From: Diaporthe sp. PMI_573
Lineage: Eukaryota > Ascomycota > Sordariomycetes > Diaporthales > Diaporthaceae
Direction: 5' to 3'
NCBI GenBank assembly: GCA_021399435.1
Contig: JAJTUP010000012.1
Span: 744,001 to 808,000 of the forward strand
Length of the DNA: 64,000 bases
The position numbers were made by a program, and so were the translations under genes. Below the pieces are notes generated by a model. It was given only the letters and a program-made list of their open reading frames with translations. It made no database searches and had not been told where the DNA came from. This document shows, piece by piece, positions 10,686 to 21,397 of this stretch. Each line of letters starts with the position of its first letter. Position 1 is the first letter of the stretch.

Positions 10686-12495
10686 TTTCGAGGGTGTTTA
10701 CGTGCGTCAGGGTAGTGACTGTTCCCTCACTGACAAGCAGTTGCTCCTCAGACGACAGCCGCGACCTGTTTTGTACCTAATTGGCACCAATTCTTCAGCC
10801 AGGATATCCGCGGCTCAAGCAAGTTTCGACACCAAGGGGTGACCACCTCGCTGGAGAAGAAGAACGGCGGATGTGAGGCAGGCCCGGCGCTATAGGGTAA
10901 TATGAATTACATAAAAGCAATCAACCTCAGCCATCCGTCTTGGGCAGGTAATGATCCTCGAACATGAGAGTACCGGGTCTGAGCGGCTGGCACAGGGTAC
11001 TTTATGGATTCTCGCATGTAGGAGAAAGGTCAATTTTGGATCGACGGTGCAGCGAGTTGGCCGAAGTCATAGACCGCCGTGCGCGAATGCGCGCTGCTCG
11101 GCACCGACCCTGCGGCCAGAACCCGCACCCTGCGGCCAGGGAGCGGCGCGGGAGCGGGCCGCAGACGCCGGAGACCGGCCTGTCAACTACATATCCCAAT
11201 TCCTGGCAGCCCTCAACATCTTCCCCCTCCACAGGAAAGCCAAAGCAACATTTGGTAAGGTTCAAATTCTTGGGATGATAATTTTGTGAGAATCCAGAAT
11301 CTCCTTCCGATCCTGAATGCAGATTGAGGATGGAGAAATTTTGGATCACTTAGTTGAGTGCAAAGAGCTAGCCCAGTGACGGGAGTTTCATTGTGACGAC
11401 TTGTGCTTATTTTACAACTTGGATGAGTGTCCTGCTTTGATGAATGTCATGAACACATGAATGCCATCTGCCGCCATGAGGTTGTGACTGAAGGTACCCC
11501 TGACGTGATATCTTGAAGACCGCATCGTGTAGCTCATCCAGGGGAACAGAACCCTAGGTGCGACCATTACATAGGATTCTAGCTGTCATGTGTGCTTTCC
11601 AAAATACCCTCAGTGAGCTGCCTCTTGCTGCCATGGCGACGCCCCTTGGGCTCATGGGCGAGCTTGTCGCCGCAGTGATGCCACCCCTCTCTCTGCCCCA
11701 TCCCCGTCATAGTGACCCCTTTTCATGCCCTACAGCAAGCATCTCGGCTTAGACGCTCCCAGCACCTCGCTCATGAAAGTCCCACATGCCTCAAGTCAAC
11801 CCTCGATGCTGCCCTTGACCGGTGCCCTCCTCAAGATATCACTGGGCTTTGGTCGCTTAGTCGTGCCAGCTTTCAGTGCGCTTTCCTGGCACTTAACCCC
11901 TTGCTTACATCCGACTTCCCCCAGGCTTCGGCCAGACTTTCTCCCAGCTTTCAACCTGTTTCCAGATCACATCGCCATTACTTCTTCGAACGGAAAGTAC
12001 ATCTGCTGCGTCAACTAATGCTGAGCCGGGTCAAAGGGTATGATCCCCTTGACTCCATCATCCTGGCCTTCGTTTGTCAGCCTTGACGACAACGACGAGA
12101 CGTAGGTATCCCGTCCCCATGAGGTGCTCGGAATCGATTTCTCATCATCATGACCACACAGCTTCGGTTCAAAATCACACCTTCTTCATCCTGAACCCCT
12201 AATTCGGTTCTTGCCCCAGATACAAGACGTAGGTATCCCATCCCCATGCTGTGCTCAGAAACGATTTCTCACCATCATCCCCAGGCAGCTTCGGCTCAAC
12301 ATCACACACCTTCTTCATCTTGAGCTCCACACTCGGCTCTTGCCCCTTCACCCCTTGTCCCGTGGTGTTTAGGAACACCTCTGGTTTGTTCGACTCTGAT
12401 TCCACAAGTAAGTAGATTCCCTGTCGTCTGACAGCCGCTGCAGACTGCCATCAGGGAGACTGACCCCTTCCTGAAGCAGCCAGTCATTGACAGCA
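10686..12495. promoter_or_regulatory. Divergent intergenic region, 1.8 kb, with long pyrimidine-rich leader
   Basis: This lies upstream of both the serine dehydratase and the SIM-motif gene. It contains a short direct duplication of CCCTGCGGCCAG near 11107-11140. A C/T-rich stretch runs from about 11640 to 12480, and the tandem repeat listed separately falls within it. A candidate 5'-UTR intron starts at a GTAAGT near 12408 and ends at a CAG at 12480 or 12494. Confidence 0.4.
12099..12346. repeat. Imperfect tandem direct repeat, two copies of about 120 nt
   Basis: Copy 1 is 12099-12217 and copy 2 is 12226-12346. Both begin GACGTAGGTATCCC, share ATTTCTCA/ATTTCTCACC, CAGCTTCGG and CACCTTCTTCATC, and end CTTGCCCC. 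By eye they are roughly four-fifths identical with a few small indels. They sit in the leader region 150-400 nt upstream of the first ATG of the plus-strand gene at 12496. Confidence 0.85.
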
Positions 12496-14706
12496 ATGCC
12501 GCCCCCTGGTTTTATGCTTGGCCCGGAAAAGGGTGGTAGAAAGACCAACCGCAGAGGACGTCAAACCGCCGAGCTTGCCTCTGGACGCAGGACAAGGGTA
12601 ACTCCATCGGACACACCTTCTCCTACCAACTCCGTTTCCAAACGTCACTTCAATCGAAAGCGACCTGGCGATGGCGTAGTCGGTGAAAACGCCTCTAACA
12701 AGCGCCGTAAGGTGGATGGAGACACTCAAAGTCCCTCGCCTCTCGCAAGCAACCGGGGTGGTTTCACTGGACCTCCCCCAGGTAGGCCGTTCATTGATCT
12801 CACTGGCGACACTCCCCAGCGCAAGGCCCCACAAGCTCCTCGTTACAAAATACCGTTGTCCCGTTCCACGCCTACTCCTAGCGCCAAGGGAGAGCCCAAT
12901 GTCATCGATCTGACCCTTTCTGATGACGAGTCTGATGATGATTCATGCGCGCCACCGAGTACACCACTTCAAAAGACCACACAGTCTGGAGCCACCGAGT
13001 ACCACTTCGGCTTGGCAACTCCTCAGACTCCAGTGGCGTCAGGAGGGCTCCTTGATCTCTCTCCCCAACGACCTGGGTCCAAACATGGCCTGGCTCATCC
13101 AACCAGTTCCGTCCCGGCAAAGGGTGCAACGTTATTGACTCCAGCGCAGGATCGAATGCGTCCGGCGTTCATAACGGCCTTTCAACCTGGCCAGCTCACA
13201 GATGGGTCTCCTGGAGCTTCCAAGGACATGACAGCGCCTCCCAAATCTGCACCAGCGCAGGAGGTCACCAAAGAAGTCGTCCTTGCCAACAGATCGATGC
13301 TCGCTGTCCGCGACCGTCAAGCCGATCAAGATCAGCTGCGACGAGTGTTTGATCCTGTTCCTCGGGGAGTGGTGCGAGATCGTGACCACGACACTCGAAA
13401 GATTGACGACAAGACCAAGAATGGACACAATAAGAGTGCAGTGGACAAAAGAGTCGATACAGGTGGCCCGATCGTGATTGAATCAGATGACGACCCCGAC
13501 GAGACCGAAGACCTTTCCCAGACTGGTCGTTCCAAGGAGTCACGGATGCTTCAGAGGTCAGCAACGGTAGGCACAAGCCAGCCCCAAGAGCCCCCAGGTT
13601 CCACCCTTATAGGCCAGGCACAGAAGCAGAGCGAGCTCGTTGGTGACGGTCGTTCTGATGGTGGCGACGAGCGTGCTGGACGTGGCTCTACCAGCCTCCG
13701 CTTGGACATCGGCCGCAAGACAGGCCCAAATGTCAAGCAACCGCCAAGCACGCCGCGCAAGACAAGGATCGTGGTACTGAAAGGCTTGCCACCGCATAAG
13801 CTGCGCCGCATCACCCAGCGGCCCGTCCAGCGGCCCGATATCCCAATGAGCACATGCTTCTTGATCCTGCTGGCCCCCGAGATTCAAGATAACATCTTCA
13901 AATACCTGCTGCTCGCCGAAGACCCAATCCAGGTCCTCCACCGTTGGTCAAAGCTATACCAGCGCCAGCGTTCGGGCCTGTATCCCGCGATTCTGTCGAC
14001 ATGCAGGGTGATATTCAGGAATGCGTCTGCATTCTTGTACAGCCAAAACGTGTTCCGATACTTGGTTCGCGACAGACCCCGGTCGGGTGCATTCCCATCC
14101 TTCGGGCAGGAGATCTTTGTCGAGAAGTACATGCCCCTGTTTCGCAAGCTAGAGCTGCAGATCGAGCGGTCCCGGACGGAGCACGCATACTGCACTTCAT
14201 TGGCCAGCGCCATCCGCCTCTTGAATGACCACGGTGCCGACCTTCATACCCTGGCGATGGACGTGTCGCCTTCAGTGGAGGGTGACACGCTGTCCACTGT
14301 AGGCTACTTCTATCAGAACGGTGAGATCATCCAGGCTCTGAAGGCCCTCAAAACCTGCTTCATTACCGTGCGCGTGTTCACGCCTGAGACTGAGGATGAG
14401 CCCGCCACTAGCCTCCGCCGAGTGCTCGACATGCGTACTGAGCCAGGCGTGTTCGACCATGGCCCAAGACCGCCTCCTGACTTGCAGCTGGATGACTTGT
14501 GCGCTATGATCACTCTCGCGTGTGAATGCCCATCCGAGGTTGTCGAGCAAGGTTTGTTTGAGGAGTTCGAGGTGATACAGCGGCAGAATGAGCGCCGCGC
14601 TCGCCCGTTGAGGATCGCCTACTCATTCTTTGATGCGGACGATGACGATGACGACATCGAAAGTGAAGATAATGACGACGGAGACTACAGCGATTTCGAG
14701 GGCTGA
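12496..14706 (+). CDS. Nuclear-type protein with SUMO-interacting-like motifs and 2EXR/F-box-like domain
   Basis: 736 aa in one exon; there are probably 5'-UTR introns upstream. The N-terminal 440 residues are disordered and basic, with an NLS-like NKRRKVDG at about 68. Two hydrophobic-acidic motifs have the shape of SUMO-interacting motifs: FIDLTGD (about 99-105) and VIDLTLSDDESDDD (about 137-149). A third-like IVIESDDDPDE follows near 330. A folded region starts at about residue 451 with CFLILLAPEIQDNIFKYLLL, resembling fungal 2EXR/F-box helices. This is followed by a CRVIFRNASAFLYSQNVFRY segment typical of such fungal proteins. The C-terminus is strongly acidic. Function is unknown; a SUMO- or ubiquitin-related role is inference only. 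Confidence 0.75.
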   Translation: MPPPGFMLGPEKGGRKTNRRGRQTAELASGRRTRVTPSDTPSPTNSVSKRHFNRKRPGDGVVGENASNKRRKVDGDTQSPSPLASNRGGFTGPPPGRPFIDLTGDTPQRKAPQAPRYKIPLSRSTPTPSAKGEPNVIDLTLSDDESDDDSCAPPSTPLQKTTQSGATEYHFGLATPQTPVASGGLLDLSPQRPGSKHGLAHPTSSVPAKGATLLTPAQDRMRPAFITAFQPGQLTDGSPGASKDMTAPPKSAPAQEVTKEVVLANRSMLAVRDRQADQDQLRRVFDPVPRGVVRDRDHDTRKIDDKTKNGHNKSAVDKRVDTGGPIVIESDDDPDETEDLSQTGRSKESRMLQRSATVGTSQPQEPPGSTLIGQAQKQSELVGDGRSDGGDERAGRGSTSLRLDIGRKTGPNVKQPPSTPRKTRIVVLKGLPPHKLRRITQRPVQRPDIPMSTCFLILLAPEIQDNIFKYLLLAEDPIQVLHRWSKLYQRQRSGLYPAILSTCRVIFRNASAFLYSQNVFRYLVRDRPRSGAFPSFGQEIFVEKYMPLFRKLELQIERSRTEHAYCTSLASAIRLLNDHGADLHTLAMDVSPSVEGDTLSTVGYFYQNGEIIQALKALKTCFITVRVFTPETEDEPATSLRRVLDMRTEPGVFDHGPRPPPDLQLDDLCAMITLACECPSEVVEQGLFEEFEVIQRQNERRARPLRIAYSFFDADDDDDDIESEDNDDGDYSDFEG

Positions 14707-15318
14707 ATTCCCATAAAGGCAAGCCGAAGACAGAAGAGATAATGGCCACTTCAGGGTTGGTTCCCATCGAGGATCGCGGCGAATACCCAGACGACGGCAT
14801 TCGTAGTGTCGACGAGCACAAGGACGAAGAAGACGACAGCAACAGCTTTAGGGGTTGGTTCTCGAGGTGGATGCGAAACTGCTGTGTCAACGTTTCAGTC
14901 TGGTCAGTCTGGGGGTGTCTCGATAGGTGGATTGATGTTGTTTCGATAGGTGGACTGTCAGTATTTTGACAGCGGATTGACTTCCAAGGACCCAAAGTGA
15001 GTGCCTGGGCCAGTGCGTGACTAGGTGAGGGAAGAATGAGACACTTTTTGAGTGGTCGATTAACAGCTCCCGAGACTTGAGCGTAAAAAGGAAACCCCAC
15101 TCACCATTGTATGATACATTTTCGCCAGAGTCTTTAGTCTCCTTCTCACATAGCTAATGCGGACCCATCCTTCTATCTTGCTGGTCATTGGTATCATGAT
15201 GCCACAATTTTCCTGAGCAAAGTGCGAACTACGTGGGGCCTTCCCCTTGGACTAACTCCCCTGCCTTCCCCTCTGAATGATTATGATTCAGACCCCTATT
15301 GAAACCAGCGGGGCTGAT
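14707..15318. other. Convergent intergenic region
   Basis: This holds the 3' ends of the SIM-motif gene and POL31. A 75-codon ORF at 14742-14969 begins MATSGLVPIEDRGEYPDD and immediately follows the upstream stop. Its first half has plausible codon use, but it has no recognisable product. Confidence 0.4.
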
Positions 15319-16970
15319 CTATGACACTGAAATCTTGATGCGCGACACTTCCAGGGTCTCGGTGTCAAGCAGCACTAGGTCCTTGGACTCAGAGAACGAC
15401 GGGACCGCAATGAGGCGGACTTGCTGTCCCTCGGGGCCGGTTATGACTTTCGTGCCAAACGCGGGCTGACAGCCCACAAAGTAGACGTGAGGACAGTCAT
15501 TCATGACGAATGGGTCGTCGTCTTGGAATGGGTAGCTCCCTGTTCACCCAATCAGCAAATGGCCCATACCAGCGCAGAAAGCAAAGGCCGGCAAGTGACT
15601 CACATAATGTGTCCGGCGCGGTTGGCGCACTGCACCGCCACCGGCACATGACTTCCATCATCCCGACCCTGTCATCACTGTCGATGTACTTGTAAAGGTC
15701 GTCCACATTCTGCCCGCCCGTGCCGAGCAGCCTCCAGCCGTCCACCTCTCCCTCCCATGGATTGGTCACCGGGTCGAGCCAACCCTTCTCTTCAGACTCT
15801 GGCGCAGCCGCGAACGCCCTGGACCGCGGAAACATGGCACTATGTATCGGCTGCTGAGGGAAGCTGGCGTTGGCCGGGTCTTGTTCTCCCGGGAGGATGG
15901 TGACGGGCATGGTGGGCAACAGCTCAGCCAGGAACTCGTCCAGGAGTTGTGAGGGCAGCGGGTTATACGAGCTGGCGTCGTAGCCGTACTTCTTCTGCGC
16001 GGCTTTCTTCTCCCCGGCAGACTCCCCAAACCGGGGATTCGCAGCGGCGATGGAGTTGCCTGCGATAATCAGGCGGCTGATGTGAGACAATTCTGCCTGC
16101 GCGCTAGGATCCAGGGCCTCGCCGAGGAGGTACTCGAGCAGAAGGTTCAGCTCCACTGCATATGAGCTGTCGTTGCCATCGAAGTTGAGACCTGAGACGA
16201 TCGCAATCTTGCTGCCACTGCTTAGAGGCGAGGCGTCCGTCATCTCGACGTCCTCAGATTTCGCAGCCTTCTTCTTCCCCTTTGCCGAGCCATTCGCATC
16301 GTTCTTCGGCAGTTCCGACAACGCCCACCTGTCCGGCTGCGGCGGCAGGTCCGCGAACTTGACATCGAGCACCTCAAAGTCGCCGTTCGCATTCTCCGTC
16401 CCCACGACGGCAATGATGCACCCCGTCACAAGCATGACGGACTTGAGGATATCACCGGTAAGCCGGATGCGGCCGGAATCGTCCTCGAGCATGATGGCGT
16501 CCCCCTCGTCGTCGCCAAAGTACTTTGCGATGGAGGTCGGCGCGGAGATCCAGCGGTCCTTGGACACGTCATCAAGAATATTGGGCTTGAGCGACATGTC
16601 CACGTACACCGTGCCGGCGACCCAGCACAGCTCTCCCTGGCGCACGTCCAGCACGCGGTCGGCCTTCTTGGCGGTCTCGCCGCCGATGACGGTTCCCTCC
16701 CATGCGGCCTCTGCGACCTGCTCAACGGCAGGCTTGATCTTGGTCAGCCGGAGGAAGTATGTGTCTGCATACTGCTGCTGGTAGCTGCGGCCCTGTTCGA
16801 GCTTGAAGGTATCCAGTGGCTTATAAGCGGACTGGGCACGCTCATGGGGCTCCTCTGGGGCATCCCCGCTGCACAAGATTGTTAATTCCAGAGTGAAGAT
16901 GTCTTGGGCCTGTGGGCACATACGAAGGCTTCTGGAGCAGCTTTGACTCGATCTCGTCCAGTGACACCAT
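15319..16970 (-). CDS. POL31: DNA polymerase delta subunit 2 (small subunit)
   Basis: Non-catalytic B-subunit of replicative polymerase delta (and of Pol zeta in yeast) in the nucleus. Exons on the minus strand are 16970-16924, 16868-15604 and 15539-15319 (510 aa). Exon 1 gives MVSLDEIESKLLQKPS. The introns (55 and 64 nt) carry GTATGT and GTGAGT donors. An OB-fold region (about 50-200) contains RIRLTGDILKSVMLVTGCIIAVVG. The inactive phosphodiesterase domain follows, with SGLNFDG, RLIIAGNS, MPVTILPGEQDPANASFPQQP and APDTLWSYPFQDDDPF spliced across intron 2. The conserved CPHVYFVGCQP lies near the end. An insert rich in Lys/Ser (GKKKAAKSEDVEM) separates the domains. It is divergent from YTM1. 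Confidence 0.95.
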
Positions 16971-17327
16971 ATTTGCAATGCTGGGACGGCTGTGTACGAG
17001 CAGCGACCGCCGTGAGAGAGACTGCTAAGTTTTGGGGTGAAGTCCGGCAGACGCGTCCAGGAACGCCAGGGAGCGAGACGCGTTAATGGGCCTTCTCCTC
17101 TCCATTGGGCAAGCCCCAAAATCTACCTGGGTACTAGGGTACCTAGGTAGGTGAGAGCCCAGGTGGGCTAATCCCTGCACAGGCGTGGGGTCCTTCTGTA
17201 AGGCTGTGGACTAGCTGGCAGGCAGGGGTCGCAAGGCTAGAAAAATTTCCCAGCTGCCATTTAGCGGTTCGTTTTGACGACTCTTGATCTGCCAATACTT
17301 TGTCGCATCAGTTTTTTCCAAGACAAT
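16971..17327. promoter_or_regulatory. Divergent promoter region POL31/YTM1
   Basis: 357 nt between two growth-related genes. It contains a palindrome-like TACCTAGGTA at about 17140-17149 and an AGCCCAGGTGGGCT inverted repeat near 17156-17169. These are candidate protein-binding sites, but neither is assigned to a factor. Confidence 0.4.
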
Positions 17328-18883
17328 ATGGACTCAAATATGGTGGGGGCTACGGCCTTTGAGCCAGAGATGGCCCAGGTCAAGGTCACATTTACCACGA
17401 CCGAGGATGGCTTCCAATTGCCCGAGACCAAGAGACAGCTGCTCGTCCCAGCCGGTATGGCGCTCTCCCATCCCCACTGACGATGCGCATCGGGAGAAAG
17501 CCTGGCTGACAGAACCATGGGTTACATGTAGACATAAAACGTCTCGGCCTCTCGCGAATCCTCAACTCCGAGTCTATGCTGGCCACGCCCCAGCCCGTCC
17601 CCTTTGACTTCCTCATCAACGGCACCTTCCTGACGTCCACCCTCGAGGACTACCTCCAGCAGAACGGCCTGTCCCTCGAGACCAACATCACACTCCAATA
17701 CGTCCGCAGCTTAATACCGCCCAAGTACGAGGCCTCGTTCGAGCATGACGACTGGGTCAGCGCCGTCGACGTTCTCTCCTCCACATCCCCCGCGGGGCAC
17801 TGGTCAGGCGAGTCCTTCACCGCGGGTCACGACAGGATACTCTCCGCTTCATACGATGGCTTGTTGAGGATATGGAACGGCTCGGGAGACATCATCGCCA
17901 CCTCTCCGGCCGCAAGCAGCGGCGGACACAGCGCCGGAATCAAGGCCGCCAAGTTCCTCTCGTCCACCCAGATCGTCTCCGCCGGCCTCGACCGAACCGT
18001 CCGCGTGTGGAAGTACGCCGAGGACAGCGCACACTCCTCCGGCGAGCTGAAGCCCACCCTGGAACTGTTCGGGCACAAGTCCACCATTGACTCCATCGAG
18101 GTGGACGGCGCCTCCAAGCGCGTCCTCACCGCGTCCGCGGACGGCTGCATCGGCCTGTGGAGCACCTCGAAGGCCTCGGCGCCCGCAGCGCCCCCGGAGC
18201 TGCTGCCCGGGAGCACACACGCCAGCAAGAAGAGGAAGCTGGGCAGCGCCGTGTCCACGCCCCAGCGCGGCGCCCTGCACCTCGCCCCCTTCCACAAGGG
18301 ACCCGCCGCGGCTGCCATCTTCGACCCGCGGGACAGGACGGTGGCGTACAGCGCAGGCCACGACCACGACCTGCACACCATCGACCTGACGACCATGGCC
18401 AAGGTCAGCACGATACCCTCGTCCAGCGCCCTCCTCTCCCTCTGCGCCATACCCGGCCCCTCAGGGAGCCCGCTGCTGGCCGCCGGCACATCACTGCGGA
18501 ACGTGGTGTTGATCGACCCGCGGGAGTCTCAGGCGCGGACGTCCGTCATGACGCTCAGGGGCCACGTGAACAAGGTCGTTTCGTTGTCCAAGTGTCCCGA
18601 CAACAACCACTCTCTCGTATCCGGATCACACGACGGGACGTGCAGGATCTGGGATCTGAGGAGCGTCAGACCTGCCAAAGGCGACGACGGCGTCGCGGGC
18701 GGCGGGGTCAGCGAGGCGGTGTATTCCATCGAGCGGGAGAGCAAGGGCGGGAAGAAGCGGCCGCTGGCTGGCGAGGGGTGCAAAGTGTTTGGTGTGACCT
18801 GGGATGAGACGTGGGGGATTGTCAGTGGCGGTGAGGATAAGAGGGTGCAAATCAATAGGGGAAGGGACATCATTGCATCTTGA
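17328..18883 (+). CDS. YTM1: Ytm1, ribosome biogenesis WD-repeat protein
   Basis: Component of the Nop7-Erb1-Ytm1 (PeBoW) complex in nucleolar 60S maturation. Its N-terminal NLE domain is the docking site for the Rea1/Mdn1 AAA ATPase. Exons 17328-17454 and 17532-18883 (492 aa). The 77-nt intron (GTATGG donor, GTAG acceptor) joins LLVPA to DIKRLGLSRILNSESML, the family consensus. The NLE domain spans about 15-95 and ends LETNITLQYVRSLIPPKYEASFEHDDWV. WD repeats follow to the C-terminus (GHDRILSASYDGLLRIWNGSG, AGLDRTVRVWKYAED, SGSHDGTCRIWDLRS). A KKRKLGS nuclear-localisation-like patch lies in one loop. The length is normal. Start alternatives are M1 or M5. Confidence 0.95.
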
Positions 18884-19104
18884 GAGACCGAGGTGATGGC
18901 GTCAGAAGTCATGTAAAAAAGTCGCAGGAGACGAGTGGGCAGAATGATATACCCCAATTGAGTTGAGATGCTCGTCCGCATGTCTGTAAACTGAGAGGCG
19001 TGTATGATGTGCTCTCTTCGTGGTATCATAAATCAACGCCATCTACCCGTCCAAATCCACCCATCCATCTGCAGTCTGTCTCTTACACGACCGTTTCCTG
19101 AGTC

Positions 19105-21062
19105 TCAGTCGCTCCTCGGCACAGACACGTTCGCCATAGCCTTCATCAGCGGTGCGAATCTCCTCTGAGCCACGTCTTGAGGATAGAGATCAAGCACCTG
19201 CCTCAGTCGCACTCTGTCGTACGCCAGTTTCTCTAATTTAACCGCTTCAAGAATGTATCCGCATACGGTGAGCAGTTGCAGAGGAGGGTCCCTCAGAAGT
19301 TTCGCGATATCGTCGACGCTCAGGTCGTCATTCGCATGCCAGATAAAGTACGCCCTGAGGGCTGCACCTCCGGCTTTGGTCTTCCCTTCGGACCGTGTCG
19401 CCTTGTACTCCATGAGCCAGGCCTCTGCGGCGACAATTCTGGAATCTTTCGGCGGTGTTGGCTGCTTCGTTGCTGCGGAGGATCTGGACTTGACCTTTGC
19501 AGGTTTTGTTGCCTCTGTTATGGGTCCATTATCGGTCGAGTCCCCTTCACCGCCTTCGACTTGAATGGATTCACCAAGTGCCTTGAGCTGCTCTGGGCTC
19601 AGCGTAGATACTCTATACCCGGCATCCCGTATGTCCTCGTCCTCCTCTTCAGCAGTATCAGCTTCGTCGGAGCTCGAGCTCGAGCTCTCGAGGCCAGGGG
19701 CCAGAGGGATTGGCTGGTTATGCTCTACGTGGAAGGGCATAGGCGGCGTAGGGTCGAGTTTCTCGCGTTTGTGGTTCAGCATGGAATAAAGCTGGACCGC
19801 TGCATACGCGTCTGACGCTGAGTATACAATCTGATCCATGTTCAATGGCTTCGACCAATCGCTCGACCTTACATCCTGCCCTTTGAACATGGGCAAATGC
19901 ATTGTCTCTTTGACTTGATCGGCCAGCGATACGAGTCTCTTGTTGATCAAGTCATGCCTCCCATTCTTGGTATACTTGACTTGACGAAACAAATGGCTCA
20001 GTTCAAAGATCGATCGGGATTCGATGCCCAAGTACTTTTTAAGCCTCGTGCAGTCGCCTTTGATCCATACCCCGGTCTTGGTAATCTCTGGGTTCTCCAT
20101 GATCCATTTCAGAGTCGGAGTGACCAGTTGGTCCTTGCTCGGAAACGCGGCAAGATGAAGTAGCGCTACTCGGGATTGACTGGCTAGCTGCACCAGTGAC
20201 ACGTTCTTTCTTGGTGAGGCGGTTCTGTAGCCTTCGGGGAACCACTCGAGGTCGAATCCAATGACCTTCTCGTTCAGAAAGTAGTTTTGGCACACTCGCT
20301 CCGCAGTTTGGGCCGACTTGCAGTAGTGCACCGTGACTTTCGTCTCGGTCTCCCTGTCGCCCTCGTTGCCGCTGGGCCCTCGGTACATGGCGTATGACCA
20401 AAAGGACTCGGATGTCCCCTCGGCTGCTTTTATGGCGGCATCAAAACTCTCCTCAGTGATCTTGTAGTCGAGTGGTGTGAAAGGGGGCCCGCTTGGTAAC
20501 GCGTCTGCAGTTGTAGGCTGGGCCTCTCCTTTCTTCAATCCAGGCTCAGATTTGTCCGTTGGACTTGATAAGGACTCCTCGTTCGCCTCTGCGGGTGGTG
20601 TCCCAGCTAGGGGCGTTTGATAGGTCTGAGGCCCAGCGGAGCTGTCACTTGCACCTGAATCATGGTCCCCGGTACTCTTGAAGCTATTCGCAGTGACCTC
20701 TTCGCCCAGGCTGGTCGAGCTGGCCCCGATATCCTCCACCGCAGAAGCCTCCGTGAAGAATCGAGCGACATCGAGGACGGGGTAGAGCGGCTGCTGGAAG
20801 ACGATTCCCTGGTTTGGGTGCCAGAGCCTCCATTTCGGAGGGTATTTGTAGTTGTGCATATTTGAAAGACTATATCTAAGTAAATTGGAACTACTCGTTA
20901 GCACCGCGCCGCTCCGTGTCTCGATAATTGAGGACAAGGCGTGACTTACAAGGAACGGCGGGTCGCAGCCAGGTGAAGACGAAAGAGACCCGGCTGGCCA
21001 CTCGTAAGTTTCATGACGCCAACTCGAAAAAGGGACGATGCGCCATGCTGGCCCGGAATCAT
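19105..21062 (-). CDS. DEDDy 3'-5' exonuclease domain protein, probably with mitochondrial presequence
   Basis: RNase D/WRN-type exonuclease. Exons on the minus strand are 21062-20950 and 20875-19105 (627 aa), joined by a textbook 74-nt intron (GTAAGT donor, GCTAAC branch, TTAG acceptor). Exon 1 supplies MIPGQHGASSLFRVGVMKLT and LAATRRSLYSLSN, an Arg/Ser-rich, acid-free N-terminus typical of matrix targeting. The exonuclease core is at about 220-410: D246 and E248 in GFDLEWFP, D312 in WIKGDCTRLK, and Y389/D393 in VYSASDAYAA. An acidic Ser linker (LESSSSSSDEAD) and a helical C-terminal domain with an FIWHANDDLSVDDIAKLL segment follow. Without exon 1 the first ATG is at 20859, which would remove the presequence. 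The substrate is unknown. Confidence 0.85.
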
Positions 21063-21397
21063 AACAATGTCATTGATTCGAGGGACAGCGTGACTCTGGT
21101 TCTCCCCAAGGTTCTGAGCAGGCAGCAGTGCAGGGGAGAGAATTGGGGACTGCGATTCACTCGAGGCCCGGAGACGCGTTGTTGACGCGGGACGACGGGG
21201 GCGTGGGGGGGGTCCAGCAGTTAGGCTTGCTTAGCTGGGGTTACTGCATAGCACGGTTAAGGGCATACAGGCCTAGGCCATTTGCAATAGCAGACACCAA
21301 CCGTCCCACCACAAGACAAACAACCCGGCCCAGCAGACCTGCACCACATTCCGCCCTTGAGCCGTTTCCGTGCAGAGCCGAGTCGGATACAGTGAAG
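21063..21397. promoter_or_regulatory. Divergent promoter region exonuclease/LSM5
   Basis: 335 nt between start codons. It includes a G-rich stretch near 21190-21212 and a C/A-rich leader before the LSM5 ATG. No defined site was recognised. Confidence 0.35.

Noticed and set aside
14742..14969. 75-codon ORF after the SIM-motif gene
   Set aside because: Only the first half looks coding-like, and the end is Trp/Cys/Val-rich noise. It may be 3' UTR.
17827..18489. 220-codon minus-strand ORF within YTM1
   Set aside because: It overlaps conserved WD-repeat exon sequence on the other strand and has no domain.
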